From: Gongronella butleri
Lineage: Eukaryota > Mucoromycota > Mucoromycetes > Mucorales > Cunninghamellaceae
Assembly (NCBI GenBank): GCA_025201375.1
Contig: JAIWZP010000027.1
Span: forward strand, 62,001-126,000
Reading direction: 5' to 3'
DNA length: 64,000 nucleotides
Part shown: piece after piece, positions 43,279 through 53,931 of the stretch
Numbering within the stretch: the first letter of the stretch is position 1
Layout of the letters: each line of letters opens with the position of its first letter
Program-made: the position numbers and the translations under genes
Notes under the pieces: model-generated
Databases searched by the model: none
Seen by the model: only the letters and a program-made list of their open reading frames with translations
What the model was told of the DNA's origin: nothing

Positions 43279-45346
43279 GATAAAAAGAGTGGGGGGTAGG
43301 AGAAGAAGTAAGAGTGAAAGGAAGAAAAAAAAAGAAAAGAAAAAAAAAGCAAAAAAGCCCTTCCACTTTCGTTTTTATCAAGAAAAAAATTTTCAAAGTC
43401 ACCGACCATGGCCCGCAAGGTGGGCCAATTTGCCCCCCCTCTTTCCTCCCAATGGACGCTAAATTCTTTGAAACACCGCCCAAATAGAAAAAAAATCGGC
43501 TCAGTTAACCCATGTCTGACAAGCCAGGGGGGTCTTTTTCTTTTTTTTTTTCTACTCCGGCCATCCGCCAATCCGGCGCTCGCCTAAATCTTTTCGTCGC
43601 AAAATAAAGCCACTATGTGAATTAATCCATGGTGTATGGCCGGCGCGCAGCTGATGTCATTCAAACAACCTGACGATTCAAATGTCAAGGCTCTAAAACA
43701 AAAACAATTCAAGCACGTGGCGCGAAGATGTCATCTTTGCAATTTTTTTGGGTCATTTTGTTGGCCTGCCATGACCTCTTTTGTGCACCCCTGATTCAGA
43801 ATGCAGCAATTGTCGTTGGGCTGATGACAGGGCGCGGGCCACGCTTTGCCAGCACGCCCAGGCGGCCCAAACTTGGCACGTGATGAAAAAAGCGCCTATT
43901 TTCTCAAAAGTGCTTAGTAGACCAGCCGGCCGGCACGCGGCACCTTGTGGCAGTAGCATGGTCAACACGGCGGTACGCGGGGGCGAGAGAAATCGCGTGT
44001 GACACGTGTCAATGGCCAATGAAAAGTCGTAAAACGGCGAAATTCGCGTTTTTATACTTTTGACAAGCTTTTACAATGGCCAGATGCACCCCAATTGTGT
44101 TCTATTTGGCTCTTTGTATTTATTCATACTTTGAAAAAGGTCACTATGTGCCGACAAGGAGAGAATCAATCAGCCAAAGTCGTGATTTCTTTCGATTTAC
44201 GCCTTTGTTGATGAATTGTCCTTGATGAATCAATCCACATGAACGCAAATTTGAACCCGCAGCTGCTTGTTTTGGACAAAAAGGCAGCGTATTTCAATTT
44301 GTTTGCCATAATCGACTTGACATGCTCTATAAATTTGATTTTTTTAGCGCGCATCATGGCGTGGCGAGACACGATTTTGGAATATCTGGTCCAATAGGTC
44401 AGATCATCGCCAAAATCGGAGAGACGGTGGACGCCCTTGAGCACCACACAGAAGTGCAGATTTCATAGAAATCGGCCGTACCAATCTCGAGCAAATGGCA
44501 ATTTAATGAGCTGGAAACCATTGTTTCAAATTCCCATCCCTCAACGATGATGCGCGCTAGAACCGAACACTCAACATTTTCTCGGAGAGAATTCTCCAAA
44601 GTTCCATGTATATGCATTGCGCGGTGCAGAGATTATTCACAATCCGCCGTATCGACGCATCGAAAATTACCATTTAAAAACACGGTTTTGACGCGTCGCC
44701 ATTCACGCGCAAAGCGCGTTTTTATGCGATCACCGGCATCCACGTGTGCATATGAATATATGCGAGATATATTCGTTTCAAACCGCTAAAAGTACATCTT
44801 CCATCCATGGCATTGAGTTGAAAAATGGTGATTCTTGTGCTTCTTGTGCTTCGACATCCATTTTCTCCTCAGCCTTCCTAAGAACCTTTGGTTTTCGACA
44901 TAATAAAAGTTGATGCAGACGTTGCGCTCTTGCGTGCTTCTAAATTTCGTGGCAGTCCAGCATCTTTTTAGATTTTGCACAATTTGCCGGGGGTGGTCAT
45001 CCAGGATTATTGGCCAGTTTATTTTTTTGGCGTTTTCTCGCCATCTACTCGACCTAAAGGCGCACTTTTAGGCTCCAGCGAAAGCTTGACATGATTTTTA
45101 ATCACCTGGTTGCTTTACAGACCAACCGTCTTGCAGGGCGCGCTGAAATAAATAAAAATGATGTTTTGTGTTATTTATATGTTTTGTCGCTATTTTGAGA
45201 TAGAAAGGTGGCGCGCCGAGGGCTGCAACAGCCGGTGCGAGCATGAAAAAAGTGCATCCGGTGCGTGTCTTTGGGTACCCATTGGCGAAAATGAGCGCTC
45301 GCAGGCCCTTTTCGGTAGGTTGTATATTTATTGTAAGCTGTGTCGA
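43279..45346. other. Intergenic block with repeat B copy 1
   Basis: The left part holds the cytochrome c promoter with A runs near 43320-43350. About 44340-45090 is one copy of a repeat shared with 47785-48500. No coding frame with family similarity is present. Confidence 0.55.
44340..45090 (+). repeat. Repeat B copy 1 (3' flank of LACTB-like gene 1)
   Basis: It aligns over about 0.7 kb with 47785-48500 in the same orientation and at the same place relative to its beta-lactamase-like gene. Shared words include ACACGATTTTGGAA/ATATGATTTTGGAA, TTTCATAGAAATC/TCTCATAGAAATC, GACGCATCGAAAA/AACGCATCGAAAA and TTTTGGCGTTTTCTCG. It shows that the duplicated segment includes the flank of the gene. Confidence 0.7.
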
Positions 45347-46981
45347 TTACAATTTGACATTGGAATGATGTAGGGAAGGGTGGTCTGATCGCGAAGTGTG
45401 TGTTGCGGTGTTCCTTGCCAATTTAGCCTGCTTGACAACCTCAGTCAACAAGGACAAGCTGCGATTGTCGGGCAAATCTTTTCTAAAGGCATTGGTCACG
45501 TACCCAAAGCCGATTTGGTACTCTTCGTTCCAATAAAACAGACTGCCACCGACGCCCTTCCAACCATTAAACACGACGCCGTCCACGGCTTGCACCATAT
45601 TAATATTTTGCACTTCGTTAAAACCGAACCCGCCCTTGAGGATTGGCATGGGCCTTTTGATGATGACGTCGTACTCCAATGGCATAGGCTGCATTGCCAT
45701 GACATACGTGGTCTCGTTTAGCATGTCGGGCTCGCCAGGCACAATGGCATGTCCGCGATTTGCCATCATTGCCGCTAATTTAGCAATCTGTATGCAAAAA
45801 AAAAATCAATAAAAGTTTGCGCGAGAGAGAAGTTGGTTTGCTTTTTTTCTTTCAGCCGTACCGAATATGCATTCGTGTAGCCACTGTAGGAGGGCCCTTC
45901 CAATGGGCGGATGTGACTCTTTGGTAAAGCTTGGAAGAGCACCTGATCCGGCATAGATTGCACCACTGTCTTGTACAGAATGTTGCCCTTTTGCAGCAAG
46001 TCCTTCAGGTATATTTTATTGCCGCGGAACACAAGCTCAATAAACTCCTTGATGCGTTGCACAAGTGGTAGAAAGTGCAATTCGGCGATTCGTGCGTCGT
46101 ATTCGTTTCCTGGAGCTAAATGCCATTCCACACCGTACGCGGAGCGCAAGTCGGTCTCTGCAATCTGGCCAATCGTGCGGCCCTGGGGATCTACGCGTCG
46201 AATGATCTCATTGAGGTACCTAAACGTCAAAATAGAGAGAAAAAAAACGAAAAAATAAGAAAAATGAGCCTCACCGTACACACAACCTCGATTTATTTTG
46301 TTTTACCATCCACCTGTGACGGCGTGGTAGGCACGAGTTCTTGCGCCGCCAAAATTATGCTGTTGGCCGGCGAGAATGGCGCTGAATGTTTCCCTGTCGA
46401 TTGCATCTTGGAAGCTCAAAGGTTTATCCAAGTACCCGACTCCACCGGCGTGCTGCACAAGGTCGGCCACAGTGACATTTTCCTTGTTTCCTTGGGCAAA
46501 CTCGCGCCAATAGTGCGCAATAGGGAAGTCATAGTCCAACAGACCCTTTTGAACAAATTGGGCAGTCACAATGTAAGCCTATGTATGAAAAATTATAAAA
46601 ACTAGCACTCTCAAGGTTTGAACGGACGCTGACCAACATTTTTGTGCATGAATACACGAGCTGCAGCGTATTTTCTGTATATGGTACGCGCGGACGAAGC
46701 TGTTGCCATCCTCCTTGCAAATTGACGACCAATTGATTGCGCACATAGACAGCGACACCAGCACCTACATCCTCGCCCGAATCGAGATTATGCTGGAAGA
46801 TGCGACGCACCTCGTCATACGCCGGATCCACATGGCCTTGGACTGTGGCCTGCACACAATTGGCATAAGGAAGTGTGCACGACCACGGCTTGTAGGGTGC
46901 GTTTAGCTGATGATGGACCACCATGGACATGTACACCATCAATGTGGCTAGACACGTGCCTATCAATGCTGGTCGCTTCAT
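45347..46981 (-). CDS. Class C beta-lactamase/LACTB-like serine hydrolase, copy 1
   Basis: The model is complement(join(45347..45787,45862..46219,46307..46578,46634..46981)), 472 aa. An N-terminal hydrophobic segment (LIGTCLATLMVYMSMVV) suggests a signal anchor. The beta-lactamase/transpeptidase fold shows the SxxK nucleophile motif as SCTK (111-114), a Tyr-x-Asn-type motif in YSGYTNAYS, and a C-terminal GWKGVGGSLFYW block in the place of the HTG/KTG motif. Such fungal proteins resemble LACTB or esterase EstB. The substrate is unknown. Compared with copy 2 it has about 17 extra C-terminal residues. It forms a tandem pair with the gene at 48832-50702, with identical intron positions and phases. 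Confidence 0.85.
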
Positions 46982-48831
46982 GGGATGCACGAAATGAAGA
47001 AATTGATCTTTTACGATAAAAAAAAAAGAAAGCAAAAGTCACAAAGGGCACAAGGACGATGAAACAAAGGAGGAAATAGAGAGTCTTTTATTTGGAATTG
47101 CAAACCGCCGTAAGAAAAAAAAAAAGAATGCCTCTACATTGGCATTCTCAAAAATAAAAATTTTGCTTGCCGATAGAGGATCGCCAGCCAATTGCCGATA
47201 TGCGAAGCAGCGTCTGGAGCTTAAGATCGTAAAAAAAAATCTGAATGACGCTGCTATGGTACAAATGCCGATATACGGGCTAACGATATAGCGTCATTCT
47301 ACTGTGATCGACTCCCTAAATGCATTGCGAGGATCGAGCGATCGAGCGGGGTTCGGTTTGGCACAAAGACGCTTGCAAATTCGGTTTCATTATCATTTTG
47401 ACTGCATGCTGTTCTCATGACATATCTGTGGATCACCAAGGAAAAAAAAAAAAGAAAAAACAGTACTTAAATGAGCGTCAGGCATCGTAGAACGGGATGC
47501 TGTCCGGATTTTATGGGCCCTGACAGCGTCCCCAACTCAATTGGTGTTATAACAGTTGCGCCGGCTACACAAACGGCACTTTTTTTTTTTTTTGATAATT
47601 GACATTCGACAGGATATGTTTTGCAAACACTTTTGTAGCCAATTATTAGCAATATCAGAAAGCATTCGAATAAGTTCATGTTTAAAGCAAATGATATCAT
47701 AGATGAGGTATGTGGAGTAACAGGGTCAAAATTTAACGGAGGTCTGATCACTGTAACGCGAGCAATGTCAAATTTGATTTTTTGGCGCGTGACAAGATAT
47801 GATTTTGGAAGTTTTGGTCAAAATCTTGGATTCTTCCCAAAATAGGAGAGGATGTAGGCGCCACTGAGCACTACACAAAGGCACAGATCTCATAGAAATC
47901 TACTTTATCCGTCTCGAGAAAATAGCAATTTCATGCGGGTAAATCGAAATTTTCAAATGATCCTCATTCAATGACAGTGCGAGCTAGAGCCAAAAAGTTC
48001 ACGTTTCCTTCGAGAGAATTGGTCAACGCTTCATCAAAATGCACTATGTTGTGCTGTGAAGATGTGTCGTTCGCGCACATCAACGCATCGAAAAATCACC
48101 CGCTTTCGTCGCGTCGTAAAATACGACCTAGGCAGGTTTTCATGTGATCACTGGCATCCACAATTGTGCAACAATGATATACGCGAGACATGTTTGTTTT
48201 GGACCGCTAGGATGCGTCTTCGTTGAACGACAAGCAATTGAAAATGCGACTTTTACGTGCTTCTATGCCAATTTTCTGCCCAACGTATGTAAGGAACCAG
48301 GGCCCATGCCATGATCAAAGTTGATTCAGGCAATGCGCTTTTGCTTCTTCCAAGTTTCGTGGTGACCCAATGCCTTTTTCCAATTTTGCAATTTATGCCA
48401 GGTGATCATCCAGGTATTTTGACTAGTTTTACTTTTGGCGTTTTCTCGCGAGCCATCGGGTCTAAAGCTGCCCTTTTGGGCACAAAAGAAAGCGCAACTG
48501 TACCTTGAATTACTCGGTAATCGAACAGATCAATGGCCCTACGGCACGCTCTGAAAAAAAAGCAAAGAATGCCGTTTCATAGTATTGCGCGTCAACTCTC
48601 TCTTTTCAAGTAGCGAGTGGACGTGACGACAGCTGTAGAGCGGAGTGGCCAAGCGGTCTGAAGCGTGTGGAAATGAAACAATCGCGTCTGGCGCTTGGCG
48701 CCGAGCGTTGGCGGAAAAGGAGTGATTCATAAGAATTGTATTTATTTTAAGCCGTATAAGTTACAAATACAAAGCGAGGAGTAGGGGGATAAGGTTTGGC
48801 ATTGAAAAGGAAGAAGGGGTAGGTCTAAACA
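46982..48831. other. Spacer between the two LACTB-like genes
   Basis: The left part is the upstream region of copy 1. About 47785-48500 is repeat B copy 2, the 3' flank of gene copy 2. Near 48640-48680 there is a fragment resembling the 5' half of a tRNA. No complete gene is seen. Confidence 0.55.
47785..48500 (+). repeat. Repeat B copy 2 (3' flank of LACTB-like gene 2)
   Basis: This is the partner of 44340-45090, in the same orientation and colinear throughout. Divergence is higher than between the coding exons of the two genes, as expected for unconstrained duplicated flank. Confidence 0.7.
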
Positions 48832-49691
48832 CTAAGGCTGTGCGGCTGCTTTTGCCAATTTTGCCTGTTTGATGACCTCGGCCATCATGGGGAAGCTGCG
48901 TTCATCGGGGGAACTATTCTTGATGGCATTGGTTACATAACCAAAACCGATTTGGTACTCTTCGTTCCAGTAAAACACGCTGCCGCCGGCGCCTGTCCAG
49001 CCGGTAAAGACGACGCCGTCGATGGCGCGTTCCTCGTCCACGCTAAACCCGCCTTTGAGAATCGGCATGGGCTTTTTGATGATGATGTCATACTCCAATG
49101 GCCCTGGACGTGTCGACGCGGTATAGGTGGCATCATCCAGCAAGTCGGGCTCGCCAGGCACAACGGCACGGCCGCGATTTGCCATCATGGCCGCCAATTT
49201 GGCAATCTAATATGTTAAAACACCCAAAAAATAAGAAAAAAGCTTCTTTTTTTCTTTTGGTCGTACCGAGTAAGCATTGGTGTAACCATTGTAAGAGGGT
49301 CCTTCCACTTGGCGGACGTGGCTTTTGTGCACAGAAAAGATGGGCACCTGATCTGGCGTGGATTGCACGATTGTCTTGTACGCAACGCTGTTTTTTTGCA
49401 GCAAATCCGTCATGTAGCCTTGATTGCCGCTGAGCAAGATGGCCACGAGGTCCTTGACGCGTCGAACAAGCGGAATGCGGTACAATTCGGCAATTCTCGC
49501 GTCGTATTCGTGGCCTGGCGCCAAATGCCACTCTACACCGTACGCGGCGCGCAGGTCAGTCTCTGCAATCTGGCCAATTGTGCGGCCTTGGGGGTCCACG
49601 CGTCGTATGATCTCATTGAGGTACCTAAACACCAAATTAGCGAAAAAATAAAGAAATGAGAAAAAATGAGCCTCGCCACGCCCACAACCTC

Positions 49692-49731
<40 letters not shown>

Positions 49732-50144
49732 ATTACCATCCGCCGGTGACGGCGTGGTACGCACGAGTTCTTGCGCCGCGAAAATTGTGCTCTTGGCTGG
49801 CTAGAATTGCGCTGAATGTTTCCCTGTCGATAGCATCTTGGAAGCTCAATGGTGTGTCTAGATAACCGACGCCACCGGCATGCTGCAAAAGGTCAGCCAC
49901 GGTGACATTTTCCTTGTTTCCTTGGGCAAACTCGGGCCAATAGTGCGCAATTGGGGTGTCATAGTCCAAAAGACCCTTTTGGACGAATTGGGCCGTCACA
50001 ATGTAAGCCTATATATAAAAAAAAAGGAGAAGCCATTGTCAGTGTCGATCCGTTGGGGCCAGGGATGACAGAAATGATGCATGGACAATGGACCCTTTTT
50101 CCCAGGTTTCCATTTTCAAAGAATTCATCCGACAGTTTCTCCTG

Positions 50145-50181
<37 letters not shown>

Positions 50182-50702
50182 CCTGTTCCGCTTCCTAGGG
50201 CGCGCCACACGCTGGAGAAACACGCCATTGCGCGCTTTTACTGCCTCCGCGTCTTTCGGTCGCGCGGTACAAGCGCCTCCGTTCCCCTTTTTTTTTTATC
50301 CCCCATGTGACAGCTCTCAAAATAAAAAAAAAATATTGGGAGGGCACTGACCAACATTTTCGTGCTCGAATACACAAGCTGCAATGTGTTGTCCGAATAT
50401 GGCACGCGCGGACTTAGCTGTTGCCATCCTCCTTGCAAATTGACGACCAATTGATTGCGCACATAGACAGCGACACCAGCACCTACATCCTCGCCCGAAT
50501 CGAGATTATGCTGGAAGATGCGACGCACCTCGTCATACGCTGGATCCACATGGCCTTGGACTGTGGCCTGCGCGCAATTGGCATAAGGAAGTGTGCACGA
50601 CCACGGCTTGTAGGGCACTTTTAGCTGATGATGGACCACCATGGACGTGTACACCATTAATGTGGCAAGACACGCGCCCGAGATCAATGCTGGTCGCTTC
50701 AT
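48832..50702 (-). CDS. Class C beta-lactamase/LACTB-like serine hydrolase, copy 2
   Basis: The model is complement(join(48832..49206,49267..49624,49737..50008,50352..50702)), 451 aa. It has the same domain order, intron positions and phases as the copy at 45347-46981. The nucleophile motif is SSTK (112-115), the Tyr motif NGYTNAYS, and the C-terminal block GWTGAGGSVFYW. The N-terminus has the same signal-anchor segment. The protein ends earlier (QAKLAKAAAQP). Intron 1 is 343 nt against 55 nt in copy 1 and contains a long T run, and intron 2 also has a long T run. Both copies have intact reading frames, so both are probably functional. Confidence 0.85.
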
Positions 50703-51197
50703 GGGATGAATAAATAGAAGGAATAAAAGAAAGAATATAAGAAAAGCAAAAAAAAAGATCACAAAGACACAAAGAAAAAAAAAAGAGTGGGCCCTTTTAT
50801 GATTTTTATCGGCCAGTGAGCTTGGAATTGCCATTTTTGTGCGCGCAGTTTGCTCAGGGTCAAACCTTTTGGTCCATTCTCGGGTTCAAATCACCGCGCA
50901 CCAGAAACAAAAAAGCGCGAGACAAACGTCAGGGGGCCTCACGTTTACGCCATTTTGCCCTTGGAGTTGCCTCCATGCGGCCTCATGTCCGATGACAAGC
51001 ACCGAGAAATAGCCAAGACAGCCCTTGGATCAGAGTGCATGATGCTTTATTTGTCTCCAGGCCAAAAAACAATCAAATAAGATAAAAAAACCCAATTGGC
51101 TGGAAAAAACAGGAGGCATTGAAAAGAGGCGGCGGCGCATGATTCGTCATCCCGCGCACAGCTGCGCGCGCACCACCTGATAAGGCACTTTTCTTTT
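50703..51197. other. Intergenic region, no gene seen
   Basis: This is upstream of LACTB-like copy 2 and downstream of the Pbi2-type gene. It contains short A runs and no credible coding sequence. Confidence 0.4.
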
Positions 51198-51510
51198 CTA
51201 CTGGGTCAATTTGGCCTGGCCCTGCGTCGACACCTCGCCATCAGCCTCAATGAAGTTGACGTGCTCATTGACGGCCAAGGCATGGAGCGAATCGTCGGGC
51301 ACCTCGACAGAGTAGCCCTTGATCGCCGCATTGTAGCGATGCTTGATAGTGCACCCGGCGTCCTGGCTGTCCTTGATATGCTTTTCAATGACGTCGTCGG
51401 GCGTGGTCTTTTTAAAAGTAACAATGTAATGCGAGCCTTATCAAAAAAAAACAAAATAAGCACCCGTTGCCACCTGATCGTTCAATTTTTTTGTTTAAAT
51501 GCCTACTCAT
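51198..51510 (-). CDS. PBI2: Peptidase inhibitor I9 / proteinase B inhibitor (Pbi2-like)
   Basis: The model is complement(join(51198..51436,51507..51510)), 80 aa. The first coding exon contributes only ATGA, and the AGC codon (Ser2) is completed by exon 2. The protein starts MSSHYIVTFKK and continues TTPDDVIEKHIKDSQDAG, IKHRYNAAIKGYSVEVPDD, VNFIEADGEVSTQ. This is the inhibitor I9 fold found as subtilisin propeptides and as the free yeast Pbi2/IB2. Without a signal peptide or protease domain it should be the cytosolic inhibitor of vacuolar proteinase B. In yeast it also aids vacuole fusion. It is divergent from GCV3 with 320 bp between starts. Confidence 0.88.
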
Positions 51511-51830
51511 GATGAATTGGCTTGAAGGGGAACGTGTAATAAAAAAAAAGAAAAAGAGAAAGAAAAAGCGTGTGAGAAAAAGAGAGCCGCGAAAAAAAAT
51601 GTGAGCAAAACGGGTGCCTTTTTGAAGAGGCGTCCGTCGAGGTTGACGCAATTCAAGCTCCGTCTCGTCCTTTTTTGTTTGGCTTCTAGGCTTGCTTGCC
51701 CCTATTTTTTTTTTATGGCAATCTAGATGGGCTCGGTGACAAAATCTCTTTGCTTCCTTTTCTAATACGGGGGTCCCTCATGGCAATGGATGTTTTTCTT
51801 TCTTTTCCCTAAAAAAAACATCAGCTCATC
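51511..51830. promoter_or_regulatory. Divergent promoter region of PBI2 and GCV3
   Basis: The 320 bp between two divergent starts contain several A/T runs. No clear TATA box is visible on either strand. Confidence 0.45.
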
Positions 51831-52482
51831 ATGGCCCTCCGTCTCCTGACTGCCCGCGTCGTGCGCCCCTTTTCCCCTGTCATCCGCCAAGCGGCCTCCT
51901 TGGCCGCCATCCGTGGCTATGCCAGTAAGAAACCTTCCCCTCCCCATCCCTTTCATTTCCCCACCTCCCGCTGTGCAATTCACGGCGTGGGGCCAGGGCA
52001 AGTGGCGCGCGCATGCGTGTCTAATTTTTTTTTTTAATTTTTAGCCAAAAAGTACACCTCTGACCACGAATGGATCTCTGTGGACGGCGGTGTTGGCACC
52101 ATTGGCATCACGGACTATGCTCAAAAGGCGCTCGGTGATGTTGTCTTTGTGGAATCGCCCACTGTCGGTGACAAGGTCGAAAAGCAAGATCAAATCGGCG
52201 CTGTCGAGTCTGTCAAAGCTGCCAGCGACATTTATTCCCCTGTGACCGGTGAGGTCGTGGATGTCAATGAAGCCCTGGCTGATGAGCCCTCGTTGATCAA
52301 CAGTGATCCCGAGAATGACGGTAAAAAAAAAAAAAATGGGAAAAAAAGGCTCAAATCTCATGTTTTTTTCTTACTTTTCTTTAGGCTGGTTGGCCAAGAT
52401 CAAGCTTGACAACGAGGCTGAATTGGATTGTCTGATGGATGAGGCTGCCTACACGGCGCACTGCGAGGCCGAGGAGCACTAA
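51831..52482 (+). CDS. GCV3: Glycine cleavage system H protein, mitochondrial
   Basis: The model is join(51831..51924,52045..52320,52385..52482), 155 aa. An Arg/Ala/Leu-rich presequence (about 1-30) suggests mitochondrial import. The lipoyl domain begins [20 protein letters not shown] and carries the lipoylated lysine in [11 protein letters not shown] (K89). It ends in [10 protein letters not shown] and the acidic C-terminus EAEEH. The H protein shuttles the aminomethyl group between the P, T and L proteins of glycine decarboxylase. The lipoyl group derives from mitochondrial fatty acid synthesis, in which ETR1 at 3053-4659 takes part. An AATAAA lies a few nucleotides after the stop. Confidence 0.96.
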
Positions 52483-52922
52483 ATAATAGAAAATAAATCA
52501 ATACACAGCATAGATCAGATAATTGAGCCAAAGGAGGCTGCCTATTTTTAAGCTTGCATGGTGTGTTGCGTGTAAACGGATCGCGAGAGGGATTTGCTGT
52601 CATGGCCATTGGCCTATAAAAACACATGAGCGGACTTTTTTTTCCCGCGAGCCCTTCTTTCCGTCCCCTTTTTTTCTTCTTTCCTTTTCCACCGACAAAG
52701 AAGCTCGCTCTTTGCATCCCCACGCCCCCCTTTTTTCTCTCTCTTTTCTTCTTTGCTTATTCCATTGCTGCACGCCTGTCTCCTATGAGTCGACCCACTG
52801 TCTGTACGTGTGTTTCCAATAAAAACGAAAAGAATTGGCAGCAAAAGACGTGTTTTCTCTCGTTTCTGACCTCTCTTTGGCCTTTTTCTTGCCTAGGTCT
52901 TTGTCAGGACAGCTGTGCTGCT
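52483..52922 (+). promoter_or_regulatory. Promoter region of palB with TATA box
   Basis: TATAAAAA at 52615-52622 is followed by a C/T-rich stretch (about 52635-52780), a weak GT/AG pair and the ATG at 52923. The left end is the 3' UTR of GCV3. Confidence 0.5.
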
Positions 52923-53895
52923 ATGTCTCTGGGTCCTGCGTTTGCGCTTGCGCAGCAGGCGGTCCAGCAGGACCAGCAGGGCGCGTTTCAGCAAGCTCAT
53001 GACTCTTACGACCGACTTATCAAGGTAAAAAAAAAAGAAAAAAGTGTCACGTCGAATTCTTGTCACGCTCCACCGTGCCCGTCATTGCCAACCTGAAACG
53101 CTTACGCCTTTCTCCCCTTTTTTCTCCTTTTTCTTCATTTTTTGCATAAACGACCAGATGTTTGATGTCATTCTCGACAGTGAGTTGAAAAAATAATGAG
53201 CCATTGGCCCGATGGATGGCCATGACATTGGCCAGCGACGCGATGCGCAAGTGATATTCACTTCTTTTTTTTTCTTTCATTTTCCTTTTTTTTCCTTTTT
53301 TGCAAGGCCCTTGTACGAGTGCGAGTGGACACCTGCCGCGCGAGCAGCTTGTGCAAAAGAAGAACGAGTACATGCAGCGTTTGAAGCAATTGGAGCGGTT
53401 TTCGCGGGCCAAGCAGAGCCATCCGGATGCCTCACACGCCACGCTGCGCACCAATGACACACACCGCCGAGATCCTGTCGTCACACGCCACCGCCACCTC
53501 CATCCACACGACAACACCACCTCGGACCACACGCCGAAGCACCGCCACACTGCTAGCCAGCCTTCTATAGATGCCATCAGCATCCGCTCCTCTGATGTTG
53601 ATTGGGACGACGACGATTGGGATGCCGGCCTTGATGACGACGACCTCACACCCGACATCCGAATGTGCATCGAAAAGGGCAAGGTAGGACGACAAGTGGC
53701 GCACGGCAAGGAAAAAAAAAGAGAGTGGAAACGGGGCTTTGTGCGCGGAAAAAAAAAGGAGGTTGCTAAGCAATAAAGTTGGCCGTTTTGCAGTTTTCCA
53801 TGGGCCAAGGCGAGGCGCATGAATCCAGGAACTCGCACGACAATGCCTTTTTGTACTACTCGGATGCCGCCGAATGGTTCCTCAAGGCGTTTAAA

Positions 53896-53931
<36 letters not shown>

